From Streptomyces sp. WAC 01529 (GTDB taxonomy: Bacteria > Actinomycetota > Actinomycetes > Streptomycetales > Streptomycetaceae): DNA of 64,000 bases. The stretch spans positions 3,607,001 through 3,671,000 of the forward strand of contig NZ_CP029617.1 in assembly GCF_003945545.1 (NCBI RefSeq), written 5' to 3'. The position numbers were made by a program, and so were the translations under genes. Every line of letters starts with the position of its first letter. Positions within the stretch are counted from its first letter, which is position 1. Positions 12,585 through 21,369 of this stretch are shown here, in pieces. The notes under the pieces were generated by a model. It was given only the letters and a program-made list of their open reading frames with translations. It searched no databases and was not told where the DNA came from.

Positions 12585-13715
12585 TCAGGCGCCCTCGCGC
12601 GCCTCACTCGCCTCGGATGCTTCACGCGCCTCGCGCGCCTTACGTGCTTTGCCCCGCCCCACCTGCGTCCGCACCGCGCCCATGCTCGCCGCGATGACCA
12701 GGGAGATCGCCAGCGCCTCGGCCACGGTCAGGGCCTGGCTGAGGACGAGGAACCCGGCGACGGAGGCGATGGCCGGTTCCAGGCTCATCAGGATCGCGAA
12801 GGTGTGCGCGGGAAGGCGGCGCAGCGCGAGCAGTTCGAGGGTGTACGGCAGCACGGACGACATGACCGCCACCACCGCGCCCAGCGCCAGCGTGCCCGGC
12901 TCGACCAGCTTCGCGCCCGACTCGACGATCCCGAGCGGCAGGAAGAGCACCGCCGCGACCACCATCGCGAGGGCGAGGCCGTCGGCCTGCGGGAAGCGCC
13001 GCCCGGTGCGCGCGCTGAAGACGATGTACGTCGCCCACATCGCGCCCGCCCCCAGCGCGTAGGCGACGCCGACCGGGTCGAGGCCGCTGAAGCCGCCCCC
13101 GCCGCCGAGCAGGAACACCCCGCAGAGCGCGAGCCCGGCCCAGATCAGATTGACGGCGCGGCGCGAGGCGATGACGGAGAGCGCGAGCGGGCCGAGGACT
13201 TCGAGGGTGACGGCGGGGCCCATGGGGATGCGGGCGACCGACTGGTAGAAGAGGCCGTTCATCCCGGCCATGGCCACGCCGAACGCGACGACCGTGCCCC
13301 AGTCGGCGCGGGAGTGGCCGCGCAGCTTCGGACGGCAGACGGCGAGCAGTACGAGCGCGGCGAAGGCGAGCCGCAGCGTCACGATCCCGAGCGCCCCGGA
13401 CCTGGGCATCACGCTCACCGCGACCGCCCCGCCGAACTGCACGGATATCCCGCCCGCGAGCACCAGCCCGACCGGGGCGAGCCGGGCGCGGAGGCTGCGC
13501 GCGGCTTCACCACTGGGGGCGGCTTCACCACTGGGGGCGGCTTCACCACTCGGGGCGGCCCCGGCACCCGAAGTGCCCGACGCGGCCTGAGTGGCCCCGG
13601 CGCCCGAAGCGCCCTGCACGGCCTCGGCGGTCGCCGCCGCACCGGCGACTTCCGGCTGCTGGGCCACCACGGGGGCCGCCGCCGGTGCCGCCTGATCGCT
13701 GCGCGAGACGTTCAC
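12585..13715 (-). CDS. EamA-family (DMT) exporter, RhtA-like
   Basis: 376-residue inner-membrane transporter with two EamA halves, about ten hydrophobic helices from residue ~85 on; segments such as GLFYQSVARIPMGPAVTLEVLGPL and LRRLPAHTFAILMSLEPAIASV match the threonine/homoserine exporter RhtA group. The first ~80 residues are an Ala/Pro/Gly-rich cytoplasmic tail that includes three exact GEAAPS repeats coded by an 18-bp tandem repeat. The C-terminal tail KAREAREASEASEAREGA is also repetitive. GTG 13715 has AGGAAGG upstream; starts further upstream have no such site. The substrate is inferred only from the family. Confidence 0.88.
   Translation of the reverse strand: MNVSRSDQAAPAAAPVVAQQPEVAGAAATAEAVQGASGAGATQAASGTSGAGAAPSGEAAPSGEAAPSGEAARSLRARLAPVGLVLAGGISVQFGGAVAVSVMPRSGALGIVTLRLAFAALVLLAVCRPKLRGHSRADWGTVVAFGVAMAGMNGLFYQSVARIPMGPAVTLEVLGPLALSVIASRRAVNLIWAGLALCGVFLLGGGGGFSGLDPVGVAYALGAGAMWATYIVFSARTGRRFPQADGLALAMVVAAVLFLPLGIVESGAKLVEPGTLALGAVVAVMSSVLPYTLELLALRRLPAHTFAILMSLEPAIASVAGFLVLSQALTVAEALAISLVIAASMGAVRTQVGRGKARKAREAREASEASEAREGA
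13503..13556. repeat. 18-bp tandem repeat, three copies, in-frame
   Basis: GGCTTCACCACTGGGGGC is present three times head to tail (the third copy with one change). It lies within the N-terminal tail of the EamA exporter gene and codes for a repeated hexapeptide. Being a multiple of three, copy changes would preserve the frame. Confidence 0.9.
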
Positions 13716-13847
13716 GCCTGAGCCTTCCTGCCGTGTGCCGTGTGCCACCACTCCCGGCAGTCCAGTGTTCTGGACTCCGCCGTCCAAGGTAATGGACCAG
13801 GACAGGATTGTGGAGCGCTTTTGCTCCTGTACGCAAACCGGGTCCGC

Positions 13848-16715
13848 CTAAACCGCGTCCAGCGCCTCCGCGAGGACCTCCGCCAGGTGCCGCCCCCGCA
13901 CCTCCGCCAGCTGCCCCAGCTGCGTCCGGCAGGAGAAGCCGTCCGCCAGGACCACCGCCCCGGCCGGTGCCCGCCGCACCGAGGGCAGCAGCTGTTCCTC
14001 GGCGCAGGCCGCCGACACCTCGTAATGGCCGCGCTCGAAACCGAAGTTCCCGGCGAGTCCGCAACAGCCGCCGCTCAGCTCGCCCTCCAGGCCCGCCTTC
14101 GTGCGCAGCCGCCGTTCCGCCGCGTCGCCGAGGACCGCGTGCTGGTGGCAGTGCGTCTGGCCCGCCACCGGGCGGCCCACGTGCGGCGGCCGCCAGTCGG
14201 GGGCCAGTTCTTCGAGGGCCTGCGCGAAGGTGCGCACGGACGCGGCGAGGCAGTGGGCGCGCGGGTCGTCGCCGAGCAGTTCGACGAGGTCGGTCTTGAG
14301 GGCGGCCGCGCAGCTGGGCTCCAGGACGACGACGGGCGTGCCCGCCGCCAGGAGCGGGGCGACCCGCTCCAGCGTGGCGCGCAGCACCGCGCGGGCACGG
14401 TCGAGCTGGCCCGTGGAGACGTACGTGAGCCCGCAGCAGACCCCCGTCGGCGGCAGCGCGACCGTGAGCCCTGCCGCTTCAAGCACCCGTACCGCCGCCC
14501 GGCCCACGGAGGGCGAGAGGTGGTCGGTGAAGGTGTCGGGCCACAGCACTACCTGTGGTGCCCCCTGCCTCTTGGGTCTCCCGCGCCACCACTGCCGCAG
14601 AGTCCGCGGCGCCACCGCCGGGATCGACCGCTCCGGTGCGATGCCGCCGAGCCGTTTGCCGAGCGCGGCCAGCGGGCCGACCCGCGCGAGGGCGTTGACG
14701 GCCGGAGCCGTGCGGGTGAGGGCCACGGCCCGCAGCCAGCGCGGCAGCCACCCCATCGCGTAGTGGGCGGCGGGCCTGCGGCGGCCTTCGTAGTGGTGGT
14801 GCAGGAACTCCGCCTTGTACGTGGCCATGTCGACGCCCACCGGACAGTCCGACCGGCATCCCTTGCAGGACAGGCAGAGGTCGAGCGCGTCCCGTACCTC
14901 CGTGGAGCGCCAGCCGTCCGTCACCACCTCGCCCGCGAGCATCTCGTGCAGCAGCCGCGCCCGGCCGCGCGTGGAGTGCTCCTCCTCGCCGGTCACCCGG
15001 AATGAGGGGCACATGACACCGGTGGGCGAGGACGCCGTCGCCGTACGGCACTTGGCTACCCCCACACATCGCCTGACCGCCGCCGAGAAGTCCCCGCCGT
15101 CGTGCGGGTAGCCGAAGGTGACGTCGACGGGCTCGCGCGGCAGGGGCGCGAACCGCAGCCCGGCGTCGAGGGGCGCGGGCCGCACCAGCATGCCCGGGTT
15201 GAGCAGGCCCGCCGGGTCCCAGACGTCCTTCACGCGCGCGAAGAGGGCGACGAGGTCGGGCCCATACATCTTCGGCAGCAGCTCCGCGCGGGCCTGTCCG
15301 TCGCCGTGTTCGCCGGAGAGCGAGCCGCCGTGCGCGACGACCACGTCCGCCAGCTCCTCGGAGAAGCGGCGGAAGCGTGCCACGCCCTCGGGACCGAGCA
15401 GATCGAAGTCGATGCGCACATGGATGCAGCCGTCCCCGAAGTGCCCGTACGGCGTGCCGCGCAGCCCGTGTGCGGCGAGCAGCGCCCTGAAGTCCCGCAG
15501 ATACGCGCCGAGACGGGCCGGCGGCACCGCGCAGTCCTCCCAGCCGGGCCACGCCTCGCTGCCGTCCGGCATCCGCGTGGCCGTGCCGCTGGCGTCCTCC
15601 CGCACCCGCCACAGCGCCCGCTGCCGCGCCGGGTCGTCGACGACCACGGCGTCCAGGACGTCGGCGGCGCGCACGAGGGTCTCGGCACGCGCGCGCGCCT
15701 CGGCCGGACTCGCGCCGCCCGTCTCCACGAAGAGCCAGGCGCCGCCCCTGGGCAGGGCGCTCTCCTGCGGGGTGCCGCGGACGAGGTCGGCGGCCATGCC
15801 CTCGACGGTCAGCGGGCCGTGCGGCAGGAGGCCCGCCGCCGCCTCGGCCGCCGCGTTCTCGTCCGCGTACCCGAGGACGGCGAGGGCCCGCGCGCGGGGT
15901 GCCTCGACGAGACGTACGACCGCCTCGGTGACGATGCCGAGCGTGCCCTCCGAGCCGCAGAACGCGCGGGCCAGGTCGACGCCGCGCTCGGGGAGCAGCG
16001 CGTCAAGCGCGTAGCCGGAGATGCGGCGCGGCAGGTCGGGGAAGCCGGTGCGCAGCAGGGCCAGGTCGCCCTCGACCAGGGCGCGCAGGCCGTCGGGGGC
16101 GCCGTCCCAGCCCTGGGCGAGGCGGAGGGTGTCGCCGCGCGAGCCGAGGACCGACAGCTGCCGGATGTTGTCGGCCGTCGTCCCCCAGGCCACCGAGTGC
16201 GCGCCGCAGGAGTTGTTGCCGATCATGCCGCCGAGCGTGCAGCGGCTGTGCGTGGAGGGGTCGGGGCCGAAGGTCAGGCCGTGCGGGGCGGCGGCGGAGC
16301 GCAGGTCGTCCAGGACGAGGCCCGGCTGGACCACGGCCGTCCGCGCCTCGGGGTCGAGGGAGAGGAGGCGGTTCATGTGCCGGGTGAAGTCGAGGACCAC
16401 GCCGGTGCCCGTCGCCTGCCCGGCGATCGAGGTGCCCGCGCCGCGCGCCACGACCGGCACGGAATGCTCCCGGCAGACTTCGAGTGCCGCCCGCACGTCG
16501 TCGGCGTCGCGCGGGGTCACGACGGCGGCCGGTACGCGGCGGTAGTTGGAGGCGTCCATGGTGTGCAGGGCCCGCGCGGTGACGGAGAGGTCCACCGCGC
16601 CGCGCACGGCCGCGCGCAGGGCCCGCTCCAGGCCGCGGGGGTCCCCGAGGGCGCCGGGGCCGCCGGAGTCCTTGAAGCGGCCGGGGGTGCCGAAGTCGCC
16701 GTCGAGGTCGCTCAT
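13848..16715 (-). CDS. fused FAD-linked oxidase and Fe-S oxidoreductase (GlcD-GlcF/YdiJ type)
   Basis: 955-residue fusion. Residues ~45-490 form a FAD_binding_4/FAD-oxidase C module (VPVVARGAGTSIAGQATGTGVVLDFTR, GGMIGNNSCGAHSVAWG, YGHFGDGCIHVRIDFD). Then comes a 4Fe-4S segment with LCLSCKGCRSDCPVGVD, and last a cysteine-rich CCG domain (GVCCGLTYVSTGQLD, GGCCGLAGNFGFERGHYE). This is the layout of glycolate oxidase subunits D and F fused, as in E. coli YdiJ and D-lactate/D-2-hydroxyglutarate dehydrogenases. It should oxidise a 2-hydroxyacid and pass electrons to a membrane acceptor. ATG 16715 opens the frame. It is divergent from the conservon. Confidence 0.92.
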   Translation of the reverse strand: MSDLDGDFGTPGRFKDSGGPGALGDPRGLERALRAAVRGAVDLSVTARALHTMDASNYRRVPAAVVTPRDADDVRAALEVCREHSVPVVARGAGTSIAGQATGTGVVLDFTRHMNRLLSLDPEARTAVVQPGLVLDDLRSAAAPHGLTFGPDPSTHSRCTLGGMIGNNSCGAHSVAWGTTADNIRQLSVLGSRGDTLRLAQGWDGAPDGLRALVEGDLALLRTGFPDLPRRISGYALDALLPERGVDLARAFCGSEGTLGIVTEAVVRLVEAPRARALAVLGYADENAAAEAAAGLLPHGPLTVEGMAADLVRGTPQESALPRGGAWLFVETGGASPAEARARAETLVRAADVLDAVVVDDPARQRALWRVREDASGTATRMPDGSEAWPGWEDCAVPPARLGAYLRDFRALLAAHGLRGTPYGHFGDGCIHVRIDFDLLGPEGVARFRRFSEELADVVVAHGGSLSGEHGDGQARAELLPKMYGPDLVALFARVKDVWDPAGLLNPGMLVRPAPLDAGLRFAPLPREPVDVTFGYPHDGGDFSAAVRRCVGVAKCRTATASSPTGVMCPSFRVTGEEEHSTRGRARLLHEMLAGEVVTDGWRSTEVRDALDLCLSCKGCRSDCPVGVDMATYKAEFLHHHYEGRRRPAAHYAMGWLPRWLRAVALTRTAPAVNALARVGPLAALGKRLGGIAPERSIPAVAPRTLRQWWRGRPKRQGAPQVVLWPDTFTDHLSPSVGRAAVRVLEAAGLTVALPPTGVCCGLTYVSTGQLDRARAVLRATLERVAPLLAAGTPVVVLEPSCAAALKTDLVELLGDDPRAHCLAASVRTFAQALEELAPDWRPPHVGRPVAGQTHCHQHAVLGDAAERRLRTKAGLEGELSGGCCGLAGNFGFERGHYEVSAACAEEQLLPSVRRAPAGAVVLADGFSCRTQLGQLAEVRGRHLAEVLAEALDAV

Positions 16716-16816
16716 GCGTCCAGAATGCCCCCGCTACGACCCCCCGGTGCCACCCCGCCCCACCCGATATGTCACGATCCGGAAGGGAACATTCCCAACA
16801 CGCTCATCAACTCTCC

Positions 16817-16822
16817 TATAGT
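16817..16822 (+). promoter_or_regulatory. candidate -10 of the conservon operon
   Basis: TATAGT lies in an AT-richer stretch 50 bases before cvnA, between the divergent oxidoreductase gene and the conservon. No good -35 is visible at the usual spacing. GAGGA at 16858-16862 is the likely ribosome-binding site of cvnA. Confidence 0.45.
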
Positions 16823-16871
16823 GACCAGAACTTGAGCAGAGTGTGTCGCTTCCGATCGAGGACCCCGATTG

Positions 16872-18659
16872 ATGACCGCGCCAACCCCCATAGCGCGCCC
16901 CGGGACGGAGCGCCCTCCGCTGCGCCCGGCCGCGCTCGTCCTGCTGGCCTGTGCCTTCGTCACCGCGGCGCTCGCCGGGTGGGCCGTCGCCGTCGCGCCC
17001 GCGTCCGCGCGCACCCCCCTGGCCTGGGGCGCCGGTGCCGCCGCCGTCGCGCTCAGCGCCGCGGTGACCGTCGCCTTCCACGCCCTGCGGGCGCTCGCCC
17101 TGTCACGGCGTCAGCTGGCCGCCGCACAGCAGGAGACCGCCCGTCTCCAGCAGGAACAGGCTCGGCGCGCCGCCGAGTTCGGGCAGGAGCACGCCCGCCT
17201 CACCGCCGCGCACGCGCGTGAACTGGCCGAGCTGACCGCCGAGCAGACCCGGGTGCGGGAGGAACTCGTCTCCGAGCACGCCCGCGTCCGGGAGGAACTC
17301 ACCGCGGAGAACGCCCGCGTACAGGCGGAACTCACCGCCGAGAACACCCGTATACGTACGGAACTCACCGCCGAGCACACCCGCGTCCGGACCGAGCTGA
17401 CCGCGCGCGTGCGCACCGCCGAGTCCGAGCGGGCCGCCGCGCTCGCCGCGTGCGCCAACGCGGCAGGACGTATGCAGGCGCTGGCCACCGGCATGCTCGC
17501 CGACCTGCGCGAGATGGAGGGCAGGCACGCCGACGAGGACGTCCTCACCGACCTCCTCCACCTGGACCACAGGACCGCGCAGGCCGGCCGCATCGCCGAC
17601 TCCGTGGCGGTCCTCACCGGCGCCCGCTCCGGGCGCCGCTGGGCCCGCCCCATCGTCATGGAGTCGATCCTGCGCGGCGCGATGGGCCGCATCGGCGGCT
17701 ACCAGCGGGTGCGCGTCCACTCGGCGAGCGAGGTCGCGGTCGCGGGCCACGCCGCCGAGGGCGTCATGCACGCCCTGGCGGAACTCCTCGACAACGCGGC
17801 GAACTTCTCGCCGCCCACCTCCGAAGTGCACGTCTACATCGAGGAGGTCGCGTCCGGGGTCATCGTCTCCGTCGAGGACAGCGGCCTGGTGATGGGCCCG
17901 GTGCAGCAGCGCCGCGCCGAGCGTGCCGTGTCCGGCGAGACGACGGGCCTCGGCGGCCTGAGCGGCACCCGGCTCGGCCTCGCGGTGGTGGGCCGCCTGG
18001 CCCGCAAGCACGGCCTGACGGTGTCGTTCCGCCCCTCGGCGCGCGGCGGCACGGGCGTACTCCTCCTGATCCCGCAGGAACTGCTCTCCCGCCCCTCGGA
18101 CCCGACCCCGCCTCCGGCGACCCCCCTGCCCCGCACCCCGGCCCGCGCCCAGCTCCCGGCGGCCTCCCAGGAGCCGGTGGCCCCGCAGCCCTCCGCGTCC
18201 GCCCAGGACCCGACGAGCGCCCAGCACCTGACGGCCGCGCAGCCCCTGGCGCCCTCGCCGCACCAGCCGTCCCTGCCCCCGGCGGACGCCCCGTCACCGA
18301 CGGCCCCGGCCGCCGCCCCGCACACCCCCGACACCCTCCCCGACCCCCTCACCGACCGCGTCGACCGCGACCCGGTGCCGACCCACCACTCCCCGGCCGA
18401 CCGCCCGGCCGCAGCCGGGGCCGGGGCCGAGGGCGTGACGATGCCGCTGCCCAAGCGGCGGCGCGGCCGGACGCTCGCCGCCGCCGAGCGGGCCCGAGCC
18501 GACAGCGACACCGGGGAGAACCCGCGGCCGCGCCCCGCGGACGCCGCCGACACCGCGGCCCGCTTCAGCAGCTTCCGCCAGGCGGTCCGCGCCACTCCCC
18601 CGGATCCCTCCTCCGATCCGTCGACCCCTCAGCACCCGGAAGGCGACTCCCCCCGATGA
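16872..18659 (+). CDS. cvnA: conservon CvnA, membrane sensor histidine kinase-like ATPase
   Basis: 595-residue sensor-kinase-like protein, first member of a conservon, a G-protein-like signalling unit known in Streptomyces. Two transmembrane helices occupy about residues 20-42 and 52-72. A long coiled coil follows, built of 11-residue units of the pattern xxELTAExxRV. Then a dimer-like region (LTDLLHLDHRTAQAGRIADSV) and a HATPase_c domain with the N-box ELLDNAANFSPP. The last ~190 residues are Pro/Ala/Ser/Thr-rich and probably disordered. In the family no clear phosphoacceptor His has been shown. ATG 16872 has GAGGA nine bases upstream. Its TGA overlaps the next ATG. Confidence 0.92.
   Translation: MTAPTPIARPGTERPPLRPAALVLLACAFVTAALAGWAVAVAPASARTPLAWGAGAAAVALSAAVTVAFHALRALALSRRQLAAAQQETARLQQEQARRAAEFGQEHARLTAAHARELAELTAEQTRVREELVSEHARVREELTAENARVQAELTAENTRIRTELTAEHTRVRTELTARVRTAESERAAALAACANAAGRMQALATGMLADLREMEGRHADEDVLTDLLHLDHRTAQAGRIADSVAVLTGARSGRRWARPIVMESILRGAMGRIGGYQRVRVHSASEVAVAGHAAEGVMHALAELLDNAANFSPPTSEVHVYIEEVASGVIVSVEDSGLVMGPVQQRRAERAVSGETTGLGGLSGTRLGLAVVGRLARKHGLTVSFRPSARGGTGVLLLIPQELLSRPSDPTPPPATPLPRTPARAQLPAASQEPVAPQPSASAQDPTSAQHLTAAQPLAPSPHQPSLPPADAPSPTAPAAAPHTPDTLPDPLTDRVDRDPVPTHHSPADRPAAAGAGAEGVTMPLPKRRRGRTLAAAERARADSDTGENPRPRPADAADTAARFSSFRQAVRATPPDPSSDPSTPQHPEGDSPR
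17223..17387 (+). repeat. 33-bp in-frame tandem repeat coding hendecads
   Basis: Five consecutive 33-base units, divergent at third positions, each coding eleven residues of the form (R/Q/L)xEL(T/V)xExxR(V/I); a partial sixth follows. Within cvnA this makes the coiled coil between the membrane anchor and the ATPase domain. An 11-residue period suggests a nearly straight coiled coil. Confidence 0.85.
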
Positions 18660-19108
18660 CCACCGGCACCACCCACGCCACCACCGACGCCAAGCTCACC
18701 TGGCTCCTCCAGGGCCTCCTGGAACGCACCCCCGGTGCCCGGCACGCCCTCGTGCTCTCCCGGGACGGCCTGAAGCTGTGCCGCACGCCCGAGCTCTCCG
18801 TCGACCAGGCCGACCAGCTCGCCGCGATCGCGGCGGGCATCCAGTCCCTGTCGCACGGCGCGTCCGCCGAGTTCGGCGACGGCAGCGGCGGGGTGCGCTC
18901 GGCGATGGCCGAGTTCTACGGCGGCATCCTCTTCATCGTCGAGGCCGGCGAGGGCGCGCACCTCGCCGTCATCGCCGCCGAGGACGCCGACGCGGGCCTG
19001 GTCGGGCACACCATGAGCGAGCTGGTCGAACAGCTCGGCGAGCATCTGCGCGCCGCGCCCCGCGCGGACGGAACCCCCGGCGCCCCCGGCACCCAGACCA
19101 CCGCATGA
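18656..19108 (+). CDS. cvnB: conservon CvnB, roadblock/LC7 protein
   Basis: 150-residue roadblock/LC7-domain protein (KLTWLLQGLLERTPGARHALVLSRDGL at the N-terminus, MSELVEQLGEHL at the end). In conservons the roadblock partner is thought to act with the small GTPase as a GAP- or scaffold-like element at the membrane with CvnA. The ATG at 18656 overlaps the cvnA stop as ATGA, and its own stop overlaps cvnC in the same way, so translation is probably coupled. The C-terminal tail is Pro/Gly/Thr-rich. Confidence 0.93.
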   Translation: MTTGTTHATTDAKLTWLLQGLLERTPGARHALVLSRDGLKLCRTPELSVDQADQLAAIAAGIQSLSHGASAEFGDGSGGVRSAMAEFYGGILFIVEAGEGAHLAVIAAEDADAGLVGHTMSELVEQLGEHLRAAPRADGTPGAPGTQTTA

Positions 19109-19467
19109 GCGTGAGCCGCCCCGGCCGGGACGACTCCCCCGACCGGCTGTACACCCTCACCGGAGGACGCAGCCGGTCGGCGCCCGACGCCCCCTTCGAC
19201 CTGGTGACCCTCATCGTCGCCGAGTCCGGCCCGCAGCCCGGCATGCAGTCCGAGCACGCCGCGATCCTGCGGATGTGCGAGCTGCCGACCGCCGTCGTGG
19301 AGATCGCCGCCGACCTCGGCCTGCCGGTGAGCATCACCCGCATCCTGCTCTCCGACCTGCTCGACGCGGGCCGGATCAGCGCCCGCCACCCCCGGTCGGG
19401 CCCCACCCACAGCCTTCCCGATTCCGAACTCCTGGAGCAGGTGCTCGTTGGACTCCGCAATCTCTGA
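19105..19467 (+). CDS. cvnC: conservon CvnC, DUF742 protein
   Basis: 120-residue DUF742 protein with a winged-helix-like body: RLYTLTGGR at the N-terminus, ILRMCELPTAVVEIAADLGLPVSITRILLSDLLDAGRI in the middle, and the family ending LLEQVLVGLRNL. Its role in the conservon complex is unknown; in vitro work on other conservons suggests it joins the CvnA-CvnB assembly. The start overlaps cvnB by ATGA. Its last 20 bases overlap the start of cvnD, the usual conservon arrangement. Confidence 0.92.
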   Translation: MSVSRPGRDDSPDRLYTLTGGRSRSAPDAPFDLVTLIVAESGPQPGMQSEHAAILRMCELPTAVVEIAADLGLPVSITRILLSDLLDAGRISARHPRSGPTHSLPDSELLEQVLVGLRNL

Positions 19468-20110
19468 ACGTAGGCCGGCCGGCGAACGCGAGCCGTCCGG
19501 CGCCGGCCGAAGAGAGCTGACCGCGACCGCCGACAACGGCCTGAAGATCGTCGTGGTCGGCGGCTTCGGCGTCGGCAAGACCACGCTGGTCCGCTCCGTC
19601 AGCGAGATACGTCCCCTCAACACCGAGGAGACGATGACGCAGGCGGGCAAGGGCATCGACGAGACCGGCGGCCTCGAAGGGCTCAGCGGCAAGACGTCCA
19701 CGACGGTCGCCTTCGACTTCGGCCGCATCACGCTGGACGCGCGCAACGTGCTCTACCTCTTCGGCGCGCCGGGCCAGGAACGCTTCTGGTTCCTGTGGGA
19801 CCGCCTCTTCTCCGGCACGCTCGGCGCGGTCGTCCTCGTCGACACCCGCCGCCTAGAGGACTCCTGGTACGCGATCGACCGCCTGGAGCACCACGGCACG
19901 CCGTTCATCGTGGCCCGCAACGACTTCGGCGGGCCCTCGCCCACCACCGAACAGCTGCGCGAGGCGCTCGACCTCGATCCCGGGGTGCCCCTCGTCGACT
20001 GCGACGCGCGCTCCCGCCAGTCCAGCAAGGACGTACTGATCACGCTCGTCGAACACCTGAAGACGTTGTACGTCGCTCAGCTGAACGCCCCTCAGGAGAA
20101 CGCCCAGTGA
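19448..20110 (+). CDS. cvnD: conservon CvnD, small GTPase
   Basis: 220-residue Ras-like GTPase of the bacterial conservon type. G1 is GGFGVGKTTLV, the G3-like motif is GAPGQERF, and the G4-like region is ARNDFGG, which departs from NKxD as is usual in this group. I place the start at TTG 19448, inside the end of cvnC, because the following residues DSAISERRP continue the family N-terminus and no other in-frame start precedes the G1 region closely. It would switch state upon signals from CvnA-C. Its stop overlaps the GTG of the first P450. Confidence 0.92.
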   Translation: MDSAISERRPAGEREPSGAGRRELTATADNGLKIVVVGGFGVGKTTLVRSVSEIRPLNTEETMTQAGKGIDETGGLEGLSGKTSTTVAFDFGRITLDARNVLYLFGAPGQERFWFLWDRLFSGTLGAVVLVDTRRLEDSWYAIDRLEHHGTPFIVARNDFGGPSPTTEQLREALDLDPGVPLVDCDARSRQSSKDVLITLVEHLKTLYVAQLNAPQENAQ

Positions 20111-21369
20111 CCTGCCCCGTGACCGGCGCCGCCCCCGGTCCCGTCCCGCTCTCCGGCCCCCGCTTCGCCACCGAACCCGCCCAGCTCTACCGGGAGATGC
20201 GCCGCGACCACGGTCCCGTCGCGCCGGTACTGCTCGACGGGGACGTACCCGCCTGGCTGGTGCTCGGCTACCGCGAGCTGCACCAGGTCACCGGCGACCC
20301 CGTGCTGTTCAGCCGCGACTCCGAGCTGTGGAACCAGTGGCCGAACATCCCCGCCGACTGGCCGCTGCTCCCGATGATCGGCCACAAGCAGCCGTCGATC
20401 CTCTACACGGTCGGCGAGCGGCACACCCGGCGCGCCGCGATGATCGCGCACGCCCTCGAAGCGGTCGACCCCTTCGAACTCAAGGCACACGCCGAGCAGT
20501 TCGCGGACGAGCTGATCGACCGGTTCTGCGGCGTGGGCACCACGGACATCATCGCCGAGTACGCGATGCTGCTCCCGGTACGGGTCCTCGCCCGTATCTA
20601 CGGCTTCTCCGACGAGCAGGGCCCCGGCCTCGTCACCGCCATGAACGACATGATCGACGGCCGCGAGCGGGCGCTTGCGGGCCAGCAGCACCTGGCGACC
20701 TCGATGATGGCGCTCATCACCGGCAAGCACGAGACGCCGGGCCCCGACGTCGTCTCCTCCATGCTGGAGACGCAGCGGGCGGAGGCGGAGGACGGCTTCT
20801 CCGACGAGGAGATCGCCCAGGACCTGATGGTGATGATGGCCGCGGGCCACCAGCCGACCGCCGACTGGATCGGCAACTCGCTGCGGCTGATGCTCACCGA
20901 CGACCGCTTCGCCGCCTCCCTCTTCGGCGGCAGGCACAGCGTCGCCGAGGCCATGAACGAGGTCCTGTGGGAGGACACCCCCACCCAGAACGTCGCCGGC
21001 CGCTGGGCCTCGCGCGACACCCGCCTCGGCGGACGCCACATCAACGCCGGTGACCTGCTGCTGCTCGGCCTCGGCGCCGCCAACGCCGACCCTCAGGTCC
21101 GCACCGACGGCTCCGCCCTGACCGGCGGCAACAGCGCCCACTTCGCGTTCGGACACGGCGAGCACCGCTGCCCCTTCCCCGCCCAGGAGGTCGCCGAGGT
21201 CATCGCGCGGACCGGCATCGAGGTGCTCCTCGACCGGCTGCCCGACCTCGACCTCGCCGTACCGGCGGCGGACCTCACCCGCCGCCCGTCGCCCTGGCTG
21301 CGCGGCCTGACCGACCTGCCGGTGCGCTTCACCCCGACCCCGACCTCAGCGTTTGGAGAAGTCAGATGA
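20107..21369 (+). CDS. conservon cytochrome P450 lacking ExxR (CYP157-like)
   Basis: 420-residue P450-fold protein. The heme-thiolate region is FGHGEHRCPFPA with Cys355, so heme binding is likely, though the glycine after Cys is replaced. The K-helix motif, normally ExxR, reads EVLW (residues 285-288), with Trp in place of Arg. The I-helix motif, normally AGxET, is AGHQPT (246-251), so the acid-alcohol pair is also altered. Loss of ExxR in a conservon P450 is the published hallmark of the CYP157 family. GTG 20107 overlaps cvnD and its stop overlaps the second P450. It may be a non-monooxygenase heme protein or a sensor/partner in the signalling unit (inference). Confidence 0.9.
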   Translation: MTCPVTGAAPGPVPLSGPRFATEPAQLYREMRRDHGPVAPVLLDGDVPAWLVLGYRELHQVTGDPVLFSRDSELWNQWPNIPADWPLLPMIGHKQPSILYTVGERHTRRAAMIAHALEAVDPFELKAHAEQFADELIDRFCGVGTTDIIAEYAMLLPVRVLARIYGFSDEQGPGLVTAMNDMIDGRERALAGQQHLATSMMALITGKHETPGPDVVSSMLETQRAEAEDGFSDEEIAQDLMVMMAAGHQPTADWIGNSLRLMLTDDRFAASLFGGRHSVAEAMNEVLWEDTPTQNVAGRWASRDTRLGGRHINAGDLLLLGLGAANADPQVRTDGSALTGGNSAHFAFGHGEHRCPFPAQEVAEVIARTGIEVLLDRLPDLDLAVPAADLTRRPSPWLRGLTDLPVRFTPTPTSAFGEVR

